The notes beneath the pieces are model-generated. The model made no database searches. It was not told the DNA's origin and saw only the letters and a program-made list of their open reading frames with translations. From Nitrobacter vulgaris (GTDB taxonomy: Bacteria > Pseudomonadota > Alphaproteobacteria > Rhizobiales > Xanthobacteraceae), in assembly GCF_002028545.1 (NCBI RefSeq), contig NZ_MWPQ01000019.1:1-64000 (forward strand): a stretch of 64,000 nt of DNA, written 5' to 3'. Of the stretch, positions 46,703 through 57,233 are shown piece after piece. Position 1 is the stretch's first letter. The number at the start of each line of letters is the position of its first letter. Position numbers and translations under genes: made by a program.

Positions 46703-47257
46703 ATGTCGGACGGACCGAACATTGGAAGGAGTGTGGCGGAAACGGCGAAGCCGCTGCGGCTGCGCGAGGCACTGTGGCAGGCTCGGATCGAGGCCGCGGA
46801 TCGCACCGGCGTCGTCGTTGATCTGCGCGACGCGGAAGTGGCGCGGCTTGAGATCTTGAACGAGGCGCTCGATCCGCTGTTCGCGCAAGTGCCGGATCAG
46901 ATCGATCTATTCGATCGGGGCCTCAGCAAGGGAGACACGCCGCGGCTGTGGATCGACATTGTAGCCCACGTCCTGATGGGACGCGATAAGCGCATGTACC
47001 GTTTCGTCCAGGATACCCGGCACGGCCGGATTGTACTCGCGGAATCTCATGACTCGGCCGCGATCGTCAAAGCTGTGACGGATTATGTCGCTCGCCGCAT
47101 GATCGAGCGCGAGCGTGCGCTATCGGTAATGCCGCTGTGGGAGCAAGCGGAGGTGAAAAAGCCGCCCCGCGGGCTTTGGACATTCGCGTTCGGATTTATA
47201 GCCGGTGTTATCGTGCTTTTCGGCTTCGCGCTACTCGCCGCGCTCAGGACTCCGTGA
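46703..47257 (+). CDS. Hypothetical protein with C-terminal membrane anchor
   Basis: This 184-residue protein is mainly soluble with one strong C-terminal transmembrane helix (WTFAFGFIAGVIVLFGFALL, about 157-176), so the bulk probably faces the cytoplasm. Its middle (LWIDIVAHVLMGRDKRMYRF, then DTRHGRIVLAES) looks like a structured domain that I cannot name. GGGAAAGG precedes the ATG at 46703; the frame is open 27 codons further upstream without a site. Conservation in related genomes is likely but unchecked. Confidence 0.75.
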   Translation: MSDGPNIGRSVAETAKPLRLREALWQARIEAADRTGVVVDLRDAEVARLEILNEALDPLFAQVPDQIDLFDRGLSKGDTPRLWIDIVAHVLMGRDKRMYRFVQDTRHGRIVLAESHDSAAIVKAVTDYVARRMIERERALSVMPLWEQAEVKKPPRGLWTFAFGFIAGVIVLFGFALLAALRTP

Positions 47258-47280
47258 CGCGAGGCACGGCGATCACGGTG

Positions 47281-47350
47281 CTAGAGTGTTTTCGAGCGAA
47301 GTGGAATCTGGTTCGCGTGAAGGAAACGCGTCAAAATTAATAATCTAGAG
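47281..47350. repeat. Dispersed repeat A, copy 3, with CTAGAG boundaries
   Basis: The copy begins CTAGAGTGTTTTCGAGCGAA and ends with GGAAACGCGTCAAAA followed by CTAGAG; it shares the hairpin with the copies at 20691 and 40199. The CTAGAG ends mark the likely limits of the element. It fills the gap between two convergent genes. Confidence 0.8.
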
Positions 47351-48499
47351 TCATTTCCCGGCCGGCGACACCCGCAAGAGGCGTCCGGCAGTGCTATCGG
47401 TCAAAAGCCACAACGCGCCGTCCGGCCCCTGGCGTATGTCGCGGATGCGCTCGTTGAGGTCTTCCAGCAGGCGTTCCTCGCCAGTCACCTCATTGCCACT
47501 GAGCGAGAGCCGCACCAGCATCTTGCCAGACAGCGCGCCGGTGAAAAGGCTTCCTTTCCACGACGGAAACAGCGTGCCGGTGTAGAAGGCCATGCCGGAT
47601 GGCGAGATCGAAGGCACCCAATATTTCACGGGCTGCTCCATGCCTTCCTTCGCGGTGCTGGCATGGATTTTCGCGCCGTCGTAGTCGATGCCGTAGCCGA
47701 TCACCGGCCAGCCGTAGTTTTTGCCCTTGCCGATGATGTTGACCTCGTCGCCGCCGCGCGGGCCGTGCTCGACCTCCCAAAGGTCGCCGGTCGCCGGGTT
47801 GATGCCGAGCCCCTGTTCGTTACGGTGGCCGTAGCTCCAGATTTCCGGCTTGGCGTCTGCGCGGCCGACGAACGGATTGTCCGCCGGCACCGAGCCATCG
47901 GGCGCGATCCGGATCACTTTGCCGAGGTGGTTCGCCAGATTTTGCGCCTCGTCGCGATGGTTGAAATGCTCGCCAAGCGTCACGAAAAGGTTGCCGTCGT
48001 CAGCTTGCGCGATGCGGCAGCCATAGTGATTGCCCGACGACAGCGGGCCCTCCTGCCGGAAGATGATCTCGACGTCTTGAAGCCGATCCTCACCTAATGT
48101 GGCGCGTGCAACGGCGGTTCGCCCGCCGCCTTCCGCCCGTTCTGCGAAACAGAAATAGAGGGTCTTGTTGCCCGCGAACGACTTGTCCAGCACAACGTCC
48201 AGCAGCCCGCCCTGACCGGAGGCCCAAACTTCAGGCACGTTCTTGAGCGGCGGCGACAGATCACCGTCGCGGCTGACGATGCGAAAGCGCCCGGGCCGTT
48301 CCGTGACCAGTATCCGCCCGTCCGGCAGCAAGGCGAGTCCCCAAGGATGGACAAGGCCGTGGGCAATGGTTGAGACCTCGATCGGCCCGGCTGACGACCG
48401 GAACGATTTGCTTCCGCTGCGCACGTTGGTGGCGAAGAAAGCCGCGAGGACGGTGGCCGCGCCCAGAATGGCCGTAACCCGCACGATTGGTCTTTTCAT
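47351..48499 (-). CDS. PQQ-dependent aldose sugar dehydrogenase (YliI/Asd type), periplasmic
   Basis: This 382-residue six-bladed beta-propeller protein oxidises aldose sugars with PQQ. A signal or anchor segment covers residues 5-25. Family marks are visible: GLVHPWGLALLPDGRILVTER near 45, GQGGLLDVVLD, a SGNHYGCRI region, SYGHRNEQGLG and WEVEHGPRGGDE (metal/PQQ site). The start at 48499 follows AGGAG at good spacing; a frame 42 bases longer lacks a site. PQQ synthesis genes are not in the window. Confidence 0.88.
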   Translation of the reverse strand: MKRPIVRVTAILGAATVLAAFFATNVRSGSKSFRSSAGPIEVSTIAHGLVHPWGLALLPDGRILVTERPGRFRIVSRDGDLSPPLKNVPEVWASGQGGLLDVVLDKSFAGNKTLYFCFAERAEGGGRTAVARATLGEDRLQDVEIIFRQEGPLSSGNHYGCRIAQADDGNLFVTLGEHFNHRDEAQNLANHLGKVIRIAPDGSVPADNPFVGRADAKPEIWSYGHRNEQGLGINPATGDLWEVEHGPRGGDEVNIIGKGKNYGWPVIGYGIDYDGAKIHASTAKEGMEQPVKYWVPSISPSGMAFYTGTLFPSWKGSLFTGALSGKMLVRLSLSGNEVTGEERLLEDLNERIRDIRQGPDGALWLLTDSTAGRLLRVSPAGK

Positions 48500-48922
48500 C
48501 GAACGCTCCTGGCGGCGAGCGATGGTCACACGGAGAGACATGGTTAGCCGTCACAAAATTGTGAGGAGCCAATGTACATTGCAAGGAAGTGCGGTTCAGA
48601 TGCCGATTGGCATAGCCATCGCGACCTTGATCGACATCATCGCGAAGGCGACGGAAAGGACGACTGCAAAAGCAGCGATTGCCAGTGAAGCCGCAACAGC
48701 ATTGGTCAGACGCGAGGATGCGACGGGTGCGAAGCGCCCTCCAAACCATCCGCTCGAACCTCGCGACCGCATCATTGTCGGATCTCCACAAGCACTGGCG
48801 AATCACCAGCCTGGACAATCTTTCACCAAGCACGGCCAGGATTGGGGCAAATTGAATGAGGCGAAGAGGTTCCCGCCTTGCGATATCGAAGCCGGTTCTT
48901 AGCCCGGTGTCGACCGCACGGA
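48500..48922. other. 423-base region with no supported gene
   Basis: Long open frames on both strands run into this area from the sugar dehydrogenase gene (48243-48902 plus; 48261-48926 minus), but neither has a ribosome site or a recognised motif. Only the promoter of the dehydrogenase is expected here. Confidence 0.5.
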
Positions 48923-49573
48923 TCAAGCCCTTGCGATTCTGACTGCGGCATCGTCCGAGAAAGTCGCGCTGCCGTCCATGGTTACAAAGCCGGGTTGCTG
49001 TTCAACCCGCCGCAACCAGGCGCGGATCGACGGGAACGTCGTGAGGTCGAAGTCGCATTGGTCGGCGACATGGGTATAGGCATAAAGTGCAATGTCGGCG
49101 ATGGTCAGCTGCCCGGCAGCGAAAAAGTCATTGGTTCTGAGATGGTTTTCCATGACCTGGAGGGCCGCATAGCCGCGCTCCATCCAGTCTTCCAGCGCGT
49201 GAGTCTGCAACTCGCGGCCTCCCTTGACCAGCGACAGCCAGAAATACGCGGCGCCAATGTTGGGCTCCAACGCGTGCTGTTCGAAGAACATCCACTGCAG
49301 TGCTTCGGCACGCTCGATCGGCGAATTCGGAGCCAATGCGGTTCCGATCGAGACATACCACAAGATGGCATTGGACTCGGCGAGGTAACGCCCTTCTGCC
49401 ACCTCCAGTAACGGTACCTGTCCGCTCGGGTTCTTGGCGAGAAAATCCGGCGTGCGGCTTTCGCCACGCAGGATATCGATTTCGATGGCATGATAAGGCA
49501 CGTCAAGGAAAGTCAGCGCGAGGCGAACCTTGTAGCTGTTTCCCGAGCGCTGCATTGAATAGAGCTTGTACAT
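48923..49573 (-). CDS. Glutathione S-transferase family protein
   Basis: This 216-residue cytosolic GST has a thioredoxin-fold N-terminal domain (MYKLYSMQRSGNSYKVRLAL; PSGQVPLLE with the cis-Pro; ESNAILWYV) and a helical C-terminal domain. The SGNS segment supplies the probable catalytic Ser/Asn as in beta/theta-like classes. Substrate is unknown. The start at 49573 begins the domain; the frame is open further upstream, and no start has a strong ribosome site. Confidence 0.88.
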   Translation of the reverse strand: MYKLYSMQRSGNSYKVRLALTFLDVPYHAIEIDILRGESRTPDFLAKNPSGQVPLLEVAEGRYLAESNAILWYVSIGTALAPNSPIERAEALQWMFFEQHALEPNIGAAYFWLSLVKGGRELQTHALEDWMERGYAALQVMENHLRTNDFFAAGQLTIADIALYAYTHVADQCDFDLTTFPSIRAWLRRVEQQPGFVTMDGSATFSDDAAVRIARA

Positions 49574-49744
49574 TACGGAGCTTCGCCTGATCGCCGGAGC
49601 GCCCGGCATGCTCGCCTGCAACGCAGTGGAAGAATAGTGGTCGCAGGCCACTCGCCGCAAGGTCTTGCCATTTGGAAAAGTAAAATTGAACTGCCGCAAG
49701 TCCGTGCGGAAGATTTTATTGCGCGATCAACGACCCGATCAGCA

Positions 49745-50740
49745 TCAAGGTTTGTTCGCAACTGCGTCAAGATCGAGATAGCGCATCCGTTTGGCTTCAC
49801 GGCGACCTCGCGCGACGGCATCAAGCACGAGTCCGATTGCCAGGCTGAGGAATCCAAGCTGGGCAATCGCCGCAGCGAGTACCGCAGTTGGTATTCGGGG
49901 TACAAGGCCGGTTTCCAGATAGGTCGCGATGAGCGGGGCGCCGAGCCCAAGACAAACGAGCAGAAGCATAGTGCCTGCAGCACCGAAGAATCGTAGCGGC
50001 TGCGTTTCCTTGTACAGCTTGAAAAGCATCAGCAGGATGCGCAGGCCATCGCGATAGGTGCGCAGCTTGCTGGTCGATCCATCGGGGCGTGTACCGTAAG
50101 GCAGTGCCATTTCGCCGGTCGCGATCTTCAGGTCGAGGGCATGGACCGAGAGCTCGACCTCGATCTCAAAGCCTGCCGACGACACCGGAAATGATTTGGC
50201 GAAGCGGCGGGAGAGAACTCGATAACCCGAGAGAATGTCGGTGAAGCCGTCACCAAACATGTGCGCCATGACGCGATTGAAGAAGAGGTTGCCAAACCGA
50301 TGGCCTGACGGAAAAGCCTTGTCGTCGCCGTTACGGGTTCCGATCATCATGTCGAGGTTGCGCACGACAAGCGCCTCGATCAGCGCGCCGGCGGCGTCCG
50401 GTTTATAGGTGCCATCGCCATCCGCCAGAACGTAGATGTCGGCGTCGATATCCGCCAGCATGCGGCGGACGACATTGCCCTTGCCCTGCAGCAGTTCACG
50501 GCGAACGATAGCACCGGCCGCGAGCGCTGCGTCGTAGGTGCCGTCAGTGGAATTGTTGTCGTAGACGTAGACCCTGGCGCCGGGCAGCGCGCGAAGGAAT
50601 CCGCGGACCACACCGCCGATCGTGACTTCCTCATTGTAGCAAGGGAGAAGCACGGCGATCGTTCGGTTTCGCACCATGCTGCTCTGCGCGAACATGCCGT
50701 CGATCTCGTCGCGGATCCGGTCAAGCCTTGGCAAAGGCAT
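49745..50740 (-). CDS. Family 2 glycosyltransferase (DPM1-like) with two C-terminal membrane helices
   Basis: This 331-residue enzyme has a GT-A domain with AVLLPCYNEEVTIGGVV (about residues 29-45), DNNSTDGT, and the metal-binding ADGDGTY, followed by two membrane helices. It probably transfers a sugar from a nucleotide donor to polyprenyl phosphate, making the donor for GT39/GT87 membrane enzymes. It overlaps the upstream GT87 gene by 20 bases. The start is uncertain: GTG 50743, ATG 50740 or ATG 50695. Confidence 0.87.
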   Translation of the reverse strand: MPLPRLDRIRDEIDGMFAQSSMVRNRTIAVLLPCYNEEVTIGGVVRGFLRALPGARVYVYDNNSTDGTYDAALAAGAIVRRELLQGKGNVVRRMLADIDADIYVLADGDGTYKPDAAGALIEALVVRNLDMMIGTRNGDDKAFPSGHRFGNLFFNRVMAHMFGDGFTDILSGYRVLSRRFAKSFPVSSAGFEIEVELSVHALDLKIATGEMALPYGTRPDGSTSKLRTYRDGLRILLMLFKLYKETQPLRFFGAAGTMLLLVCLGLGAPLIATYLETGLVPRIPTAVLAAAIAQLGFLSLAIGLVLDAVARGRREAKRMRYLDLDAVANKP

Positions 50741-51947
50741 CACTCCTGAAGATAACCCCGGCTTCCATCGCCGCCCGGCGCAGGATGACGACGTAGAGCA
50801 TCATCATTACGATGAGGCCAAGGGGGAGACCGCTCGCGCCGGCAATGGTGCGTGTAAGAAGCGGCATGATCCACGCCAGCGCCAGCAGCGAAAGTTCGTA
50901 GGATATAAAACCGTGCGCCAGACCGTGACGGGCGAGAAACGCGATCGCAATGCCGAGAACGACGAGATCGTAGTCTAGTACATATGGCGTGACGAGCAGC
51001 GATGCGGTGCAGAGTGCGGCGGCTTTCAGATCATACGAAGCTCGCGAGCGCCATAGCCACGCAATGCTGATTGCGAGCGCGGCGGCCAGCATTGCCTGAG
51101 CTGCATAGGCAAGATGGATTCCGCCACCCCACATCCTGACCGCTGAAAACAGCGATTGGATTTTGTGCCAGCCGGTGGCGCCCTGTTCCAGGATCACCGT
51201 TCGCGTAAACGTCGTCGATACCGCGAAGGCGTGCCAGATTTCGACCCCGGATATCGCGAAGCTGGCGACCGCGAGTGCCGATGCGGTGAGAGCCGCCGCG
51301 GCAAAGGTCGTCCAGCGCCCGCCGGCAAGCAATGCAATGGGGATCAGCACGCCAAACTGTGGCTTGTAGATCAGCAGACCGATCAGGATGCCTGAAACCC
51401 ACGGCCGGCGATCGAGTAGCACCAGCGCGCCGCCGATAAGCGTTGCGGTGAAAAATGCGTTCTGCCCGTGGCCGATATTGATGAAGACGGCCGGAAAAGC
51501 CAGCGCCGGCAGCCAGGTCCCGGGACGCCGGACGATGGCGCAGACCGTCACGAGGTAGCCGGCCAGACTGGTCACCAGCCATAACAGCAGACCCCAAGCG
51601 TAAGGAAAGGCGGCGGCGGCCATCGCGATGGCAAAGAAAAACGGCGGATAATGCCATCCGTAGAAGGGCACCGGCCGGCCGCCGAAGATGGCCTGTTCGG
51701 CGGCATGCTGCAGCCCGGGATCGTAGGCGTCAGGCGCTAACCCCTGCCAAGCCAGGGCGCCGGCGGCGTAGACGTTGGAGAAGTCCGTTCCGATCGGCTG
51801 GCCGCGTCGGTCGATGAGCCCGTCCGACGCCGCGACCCACACAACGATCGCGATGGCGCAGAGAACCAGCAAAATGATGCTGTAGCCTTGCAGACGCTCC
51901 GCAGTCAGCCATTGTCCGGTTCGAATCTTTTGCCAAAAACGGGTCAT
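50721..51947 (-). CDS. GT87-family (DUF2029) integral membrane glycosyltransferase
   Basis: This 408-residue polytopic protein has about ten membrane helices. The marks of GT87 are visible: an early acidic loop (GTDFSNVYAAGALAWQG), GWHYPPFFFAIA, and NIGHGQNAFFTATLIG followed by IYKPQFGVLIP. Such enzymes use polyprenyl-phosphate mannose or other sugars for envelope glycans. It overlaps the GT2 gene, which fits a donor-maker/user pair in one transcript. The acceptor is unknown. Confidence 0.85.
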   Translation of the reverse strand: MTRFWQKIRTGQWLTAERLQGYSIILLVLCAIAIVVWVAASDGLIDRRGQPIGTDFSNVYAAGALAWQGLAPDAYDPGLQHAAEQAIFGGRPVPFYGWHYPPFFFAIAMAAAAFPYAWGLLLWLVTSLAGYLVTVCAIVRRPGTWLPALAFPAVFINIGHGQNAFFTATLIGGALVLLDRRPWVSGILIGLLIYKPQFGVLIPIALLAGGRWTTFAAAALTASALAVASFAISGVEIWHAFAVSTTFTRTVILEQGATGWHKIQSLFSAVRMWGGGIHLAYAAQAMLAAALAISIAWLWRSRASYDLKAAALCTASLLVTPYVLDYDLVVLGIAIAFLARHGLAHGFISYELSLLALAWIMPLLTRTIAGASGLPLGLIVMMMLYVVILRRAAMEAGVIFRSDAFAKA

Positions 51948-52128
51948 GTCCCAATCGCCGCGTACGGAGGTCCGGCGGACACTAATCGTTGGTATTTAAG
52001 GTTCTCTGAAACCTATCAGATGTGCGCCGGTCAGCATTGTTCTTGCGGTGCAACGTAACGCACACTAATGTGTTTGCGATCCCAATCACTGAAATGGCGT
52101 GGAAATGGTGACCGACCACGCTTGCTAG

Positions 52129-53340
<1,212 letters not shown>

Positions 53341-53537
53341 TCGCCTTCGCGGCAGCAATACATGCCCAACTCTGGAGTGGCTTTGTCCTGATGTTCATTA
53401 AGTTTTAGCAACGTGCCGGCATGTTGATGCCGCAATGTGGCGATTGCCTTGTTTTGGACACGGCGATTCCATCATGTCCCACACCTTTACCGATTCCACG
53501 CCTTTCCCCTTTCCCGATTCCAAGCGGAGATTATTCC

Positions 53538-54086
53538 ATGAACTTCCCGAGACTTCTCGCCGTGGCCGCCGTGACGCTCGTCGCGTCAGTTGCGAGCGCC
53601 CATGCTCAATATAATACCGTCCAGGCCGGTGTCCTCGAATGTGCGGGCGGCCAGAACGTGAGCTATGTCGTTGGTTCGACAACCGAGCTGCAATGCGTCT
53701 TCCGCAGCAACAGCGGAGCGCCGCCTGAACCATATATCGCGCGCATTCAGCGCTTTGGTCTTGACCTTGGCATCACTCAGCAGACCGGTTTGGCATGGAT
53801 GGTCCACGCGCCGGGTGGTCGGCTGGGCCGCGGAGCACTTGCCGGTCACTTCGGCGGGGTCGGCGCTAACGCGACGGTCGGAGTTGGGATCGGCGCGAAC
53901 CTGCTGGCCGGCGGTTCCAACAATTCGATCTCGCTGCAGCCGCTGAGCCTGCAGGGCCAGACCGGCCTTAGCGCCGTGGCTGGCATCGTCGATGTTGATC
54001 TGCGCCCGGTGGATCTGCGTCCGGCGCCACGCTACAGGCGGCATCGGCACCACCATCATCATCATCATCACCACCATCATCACTGA
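53538..54086 (+). CDS. DUF992-family secreted protein with 12-His C-terminal tail
   Basis: This 182-residue protein has a signal peptide (residues 1-23, cleavage near AHAQ) and a DUF992 domain starting at VQAGVLECAGGQNV, with a second Cys in LQCVF that probably pairs with the first. The end is APRYRRHRH followed by twelve His in total in a row before the stop. The DUF992 function is unknown. GGAG precedes the ATG. A paralogue follows 184 bases downstream. Confidence 0.88.
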   Translation: MNFPRLLAVAAVTLVASVASAHAQYNTVQAGVLECAGGQNVSYVVGSTTELQCVFRSNSGAPPEPYIARIQRFGLDLGITQQTGLAWMVHAPGGRLGRGALAGHFGGVGANATVGVGIGANLLAGGSNNSISLQPLSLQGQTGLSAVAGIVDVDLRPVDLRPAPRYRRHRHHHHHHHHHHHH

Positions 54087-54106
54087 TCGGATCGGACGAC
54101 CATTGG

Positions 54107-54133
54107 GGCCCGCGAAAGCGGGCCTCACTTTTA
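54107..54133 (+). terminator. Terminator-like hairpin after the first DUF992 gene
   Basis: A 7-bp stem GGCCCGC/GCGGGCC with a GAAA tetraloop (54107-54124), then a mixed T-rich stretch, lies 20 bases after the stop codon. The T-run is short, so efficiency is uncertain. Confidence 0.65.
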
Positions 54134-54270
54134 TGGCTTATGGTTGAGGCGTTCATGACGGCGGGGCGCGTCTGGTGAGCGGCAGGCAGGTGCGATAAAA
54201 AAGCACGTTTCGCAACTCATTAAAGTGGCCGTTTTTGCATCACACCACCAAATTCATCCGGAGTTTTGCC

Positions 54271-54753
54271 ATGCGGGGTTTTCCAGCTCTGGCGGGCGCG
54301 GCGGCGGCGCTGATCGCGTTGTATGCGGGCGCCGTTGCGCAGCAGCCCCGGCAACCTGTCAAGGTCGGCGTTCTCGAATGCCGCGGCGGAGCGAGCGTTG
54401 GGTTTGTCGTCGGCTCCGTTACCCATCTTGGCTGCGTGTTTCACGCCGACGGCCTGCCGGAAGACCGTTATGTGGCTACGATCCGCAAGGTTGGGGTCGA
54501 TCTCGGTATTACCCAGGAATCGGCGCTGGCCTGGGGCGTTTACGCTCCGGTGGCGCGGCTCGGGCCTGGCGATCTCTCGGGTAACTACGCGGGCGCACAG
54601 GGCAGCGCTTCGGTCGGCGTTGGCCTCGGCGGCAACGTTCTGATCGGCGGCTCCGCCAATTCGATCGCGCTGCAACCGCTCAGCGTGCAGGGTCAGGTCG
54701 GCCTCAACGTGGCGGCGGGTCTCGCTGCGCTGGAATTGCGTCCGGGCCGCTAA
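54271..54753 (+). CDS. DUF992-family secreted protein, second paralogue
   Basis: This 160-residue protein has a signal peptide (residues 1-22, cleavage near AVAQ) and the same domain as the preceding gene (KVGVLECRGGASVGFVVGS, then LGCVFH), with matching Gly-rich repeats. It lacks the poly-His tail. GGAG precedes the ATG. Tandem duplication of the two genes is evident from aligned motifs. Confidence 0.87.
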   Translation: MRGFPALAGAAAALIALYAGAVAQQPRQPVKVGVLECRGGASVGFVVGSVTHLGCVFHADGLPEDRYVATIRKVGVDLGITQESALAWGVYAPVARLGPGDLSGNYAGAQGSASVGVGLGGNVLIGGSANSIALQPLSVQGQVGLNVAAGLAALELRPGR

Positions 54754-54925
54754 CAGGCTTCCGCCGCCGTTCGGCGTTTCGCCCCATTGAGCCGGGCTGC
54801 GCGTTGGCTGAACCGTCGGCGCGGATGTCCCGACGTGTTTTCCTGCTTGCCAAATTCCGTCTGCGGGAGGAGCATCGGCTATCGCCGACCCAATCATGGG
54901 CCGACTTCCAGACCAGGAGGCGGCA

Positions 54926-57001
54926 ATGGGACAAGACCTCAGAAGTCCCCAAGGGGGACCTCAAGGCACTCAAACGTCGGGTCCCCGGTGCATTGCGCTG
55001 GTGGGCCCGTTCCAGAGCGGTAAAACCACACTTCTCGAATCCATCCTTGCCCGAACGGGCGCAATCCCCAAAGCAGGCAGCGTCGATCAGGGAACCAGCG
55101 TCGGCGACGCCAGCGACGAAGCTCGCCAGCACAAAATGGGAGTCGGACTCACTCCAGCTAACACCTGCTTCATGGGCGAAACCTATACTTTTATCGATTG
55201 TCCGGGTTCGATCGAATTCGCACACGACATGCGCGCTGCAATTCCCGCGGTCGATGCAGCGGTGGTCGTGTGCGAGGCGGACGAGCGCAAGTTGCCGCAG
55301 TTGCAGATTATCCTGCGCGAACTGGAAGATTTGGGCATTCCCCGTTTTCTGTTCCTCAACAAGATCGACAAGGCGAACAAGGGCGTTCGCCAAACCTTGG
55401 CAATGTTGCAGCCGGCGTCGCGGACTCCGCTGTTGCTACGGCAGATCCCGATCTGGAACGGCGATTTGATCGCCGGATTTGTCGATCTCGCGCTGGAGCG
55501 CGCCTTCGTCTACCGCGAGCATATGGCTTCCGAAGTTGTCCAACTGGACGTCGGCGATCTCGACCGCGAGAAGGAAGCGCGGTTCTCGATGCTGGAGACA
55601 CTCGCCGATCACGACGACGCGCTGATGGAGCAACTGCTCGAGGATATTGCGCCGCCGCGGGATGCAGTGTTCGACGATCTTGCTCGTGAGCTGCGCGATG
55701 GCCAGATTTGCCCTGTATTGCTCGGCTCGGCTGCGCGCGAGAACGGCGTGTGGCGGTTGATGAAAGCGCTGCGCCACGAAGCGCCTGGCATTAGCGAGAC
55801 GGCGAAGCGCATGGGCGTGGCTGATAGCGAGGAGGCGCTGGCCTACGTGTTCAAGACCATGCACCTCCAGCACGGCGGCAAGCTGTCGCTGGCGCGGGTG
55901 CTGACAGGTCGCTTCGACGATGCCACGACGGTGCATGCGTCGTCAGGCGAAGCAGGAAAAATCTCCGGCATTCTCGCAGCCACCGGCGCGCAGGAGACCA
56001 AGCGCGCATCGGCGTGCGCGGGTGAGGTGGTGGCGTTGGGCAAGCTCGAGGCCGTCAAGACCGGCGATACGTTAACGACCGCCCGGATCGCGCCACCCTC
56101 ACTGGTCAGCATCGCGCCGTCCGCGCCTGTGCTTGCGAGGGCGCTTGCCGCCCGCGACCGCAAGGACGACGTCAAACTCGGACAGGCTCTCATCAAGCTC
56201 AACGAGGAAGACCCCTCGCTCGCCGTCGTTCACAACGCGCAGACTCACGACACCGTGCTGTGGGGACAAGGCGAGATGCATCTACGCGTTGCGCTCGAAC
56301 GGCTGCACGGTCGCTTCGGGGTCAATGTGGATTCGCATCCGCCCGCGATCAGCTATCGGGAAACGATCCGCAAGCCTGTCAGCCAGCGGGGACGCCATAA
56401 GAAGCAGTCCGGAGGGCATGGCCAGTTCGGCGACGTGGTGCTGGAGGTTCAACCCCTGTCACGCGGCGCGGGCTTCGTCTTTATTGACAAGATTGTCGGC
56501 GGCGCGGTGCCGCGCAATTATATCGGCGCAGTCGAGGACGGCGTGGTGGACGGACTCGCCCGCGGTCCCCTTGGCTTTCCGGTGATTGACGTGCAGGTGA
56601 CGCTGACCGATGGATCCTACCACAGCGTCGACTCCTCGGATCAGGCGTTCCGCACCGCCGCCCGCATCGGGATAGCCGAAGCCTTACCGAAATGCCAGCC
56701 GGTGCTGCTGGAGCCGATTGATGTGGTCGAGATCGTTTGCCCGAGCGATGCGACCGCGAAGGTCAACGCTATCCTGTCGGCACGCCGCGGCCAGATTCTT
56801 GGTTTCGACAGTCGCGACAGTTGGGCCGGCTGGGACTGCGTGCGCGCCACGATGCCGGAAGCCGAGATCGGCGATCTCATCGTCGAACTGAGGTCGGCGA
56901 CGGCGGGAGCGGGCAGTTTTACCCGGCAGTTCGATCGCATGGCCGAAGTCACCGGCCGGACCGCCGACCAGATCATCGCCGCGCGTCGGGTGGCGGCTTA
57001 G
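54926..57001 (+). CDS. EF-G-like translational GTPase paralogue, catalytic His replaced
   Basis: This 691-residue protein has the EF-G domain order: G domain with GPFQSGKT (27-34), G3 DCPGS (91-95) and NKID (145-148), then domains II-V. In normal EF-G the G3 motif is DTPGH, whose His activates GTP hydrolysis; here it is Ser. The switch I RGITI is changed to GVGLT. It belongs to the second-copy EF-G-like proteins; function is unknown. AGGAGG before the ATG at 54926 is strong. True fusA is not in the window. Confidence 0.88.
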   Translation: MGQDLRSPQGGPQGTQTSGPRCIALVGPFQSGKTTLLESILARTGAIPKAGSVDQGTSVGDASDEARQHKMGVGLTPANTCFMGETYTFIDCPGSIEFAHDMRAAIPAVDAAVVVCEADERKLPQLQIILRELEDLGIPRFLFLNKIDKANKGVRQTLAMLQPASRTPLLLRQIPIWNGDLIAGFVDLALERAFVYREHMASEVVQLDVGDLDREKEARFSMLETLADHDDALMEQLLEDIAPPRDAVFDDLARELRDGQICPVLLGSAARENGVWRLMKALRHEAPGISETAKRMGVADSEEALAYVFKTMHLQHGGKLSLARVLTGRFDDATTVHASSGEAGKISGILAATGAQETKRASACAGEVVALGKLEAVKTGDTLTTARIAPPSLVSIAPSAPVLARALAARDRKDDVKLGQALIKLNEEDPSLAVVHNAQTHDTVLWGQGEMHLRVALERLHGRFGVNVDSHPPAISYRETIRKPVSQRGRHKKQSGGHGQFGDVVLEVQPLSRGAGFVFIDKIVGGAVPRNYIGAVEDGVVDGLARGPLGFPVIDVQVTLTDGSYHSVDSSDQAFRTAARIGIAEALPKCQPVLLEPIDVVEIVCPSDATAKVNAILSARRGQILGFDSRDSWAGWDCVRATMPEAEIGDLIVELRSATAGAGSFTRQFDRMAEVTGRTADQIIAARRVAA

Positions 57002-57233
57002 GGTCGGAGCTGATCCTACGGTTGGAGGTTCGCCGGGCGTGCGTTCATCTGAGTGCTCCTGACCATGGGCGTCAGCCCGCCGCTGCGGCCAATGCGCACG
57101 CCCGCGCCATGAGCCAGATCACGGTCTGCGGTGCGGCTGCACGGGGACCGCACCGGCGGCATTGACAGGCGCGTCAGCTTGCATGATTTCATCGGGTGCC
57201 GCCTGATGGTCGGCGCGTCACACGACGGGATGC

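Noticed and set aside
48243-48926. Two overlapping long frames on opposite strands beyond the sugar dehydrogenase start
   Set aside because: Neither has a ribosome site or known motif; both are partly shadows of the dehydrogenase gene. A decayed gene cannot be excluded.
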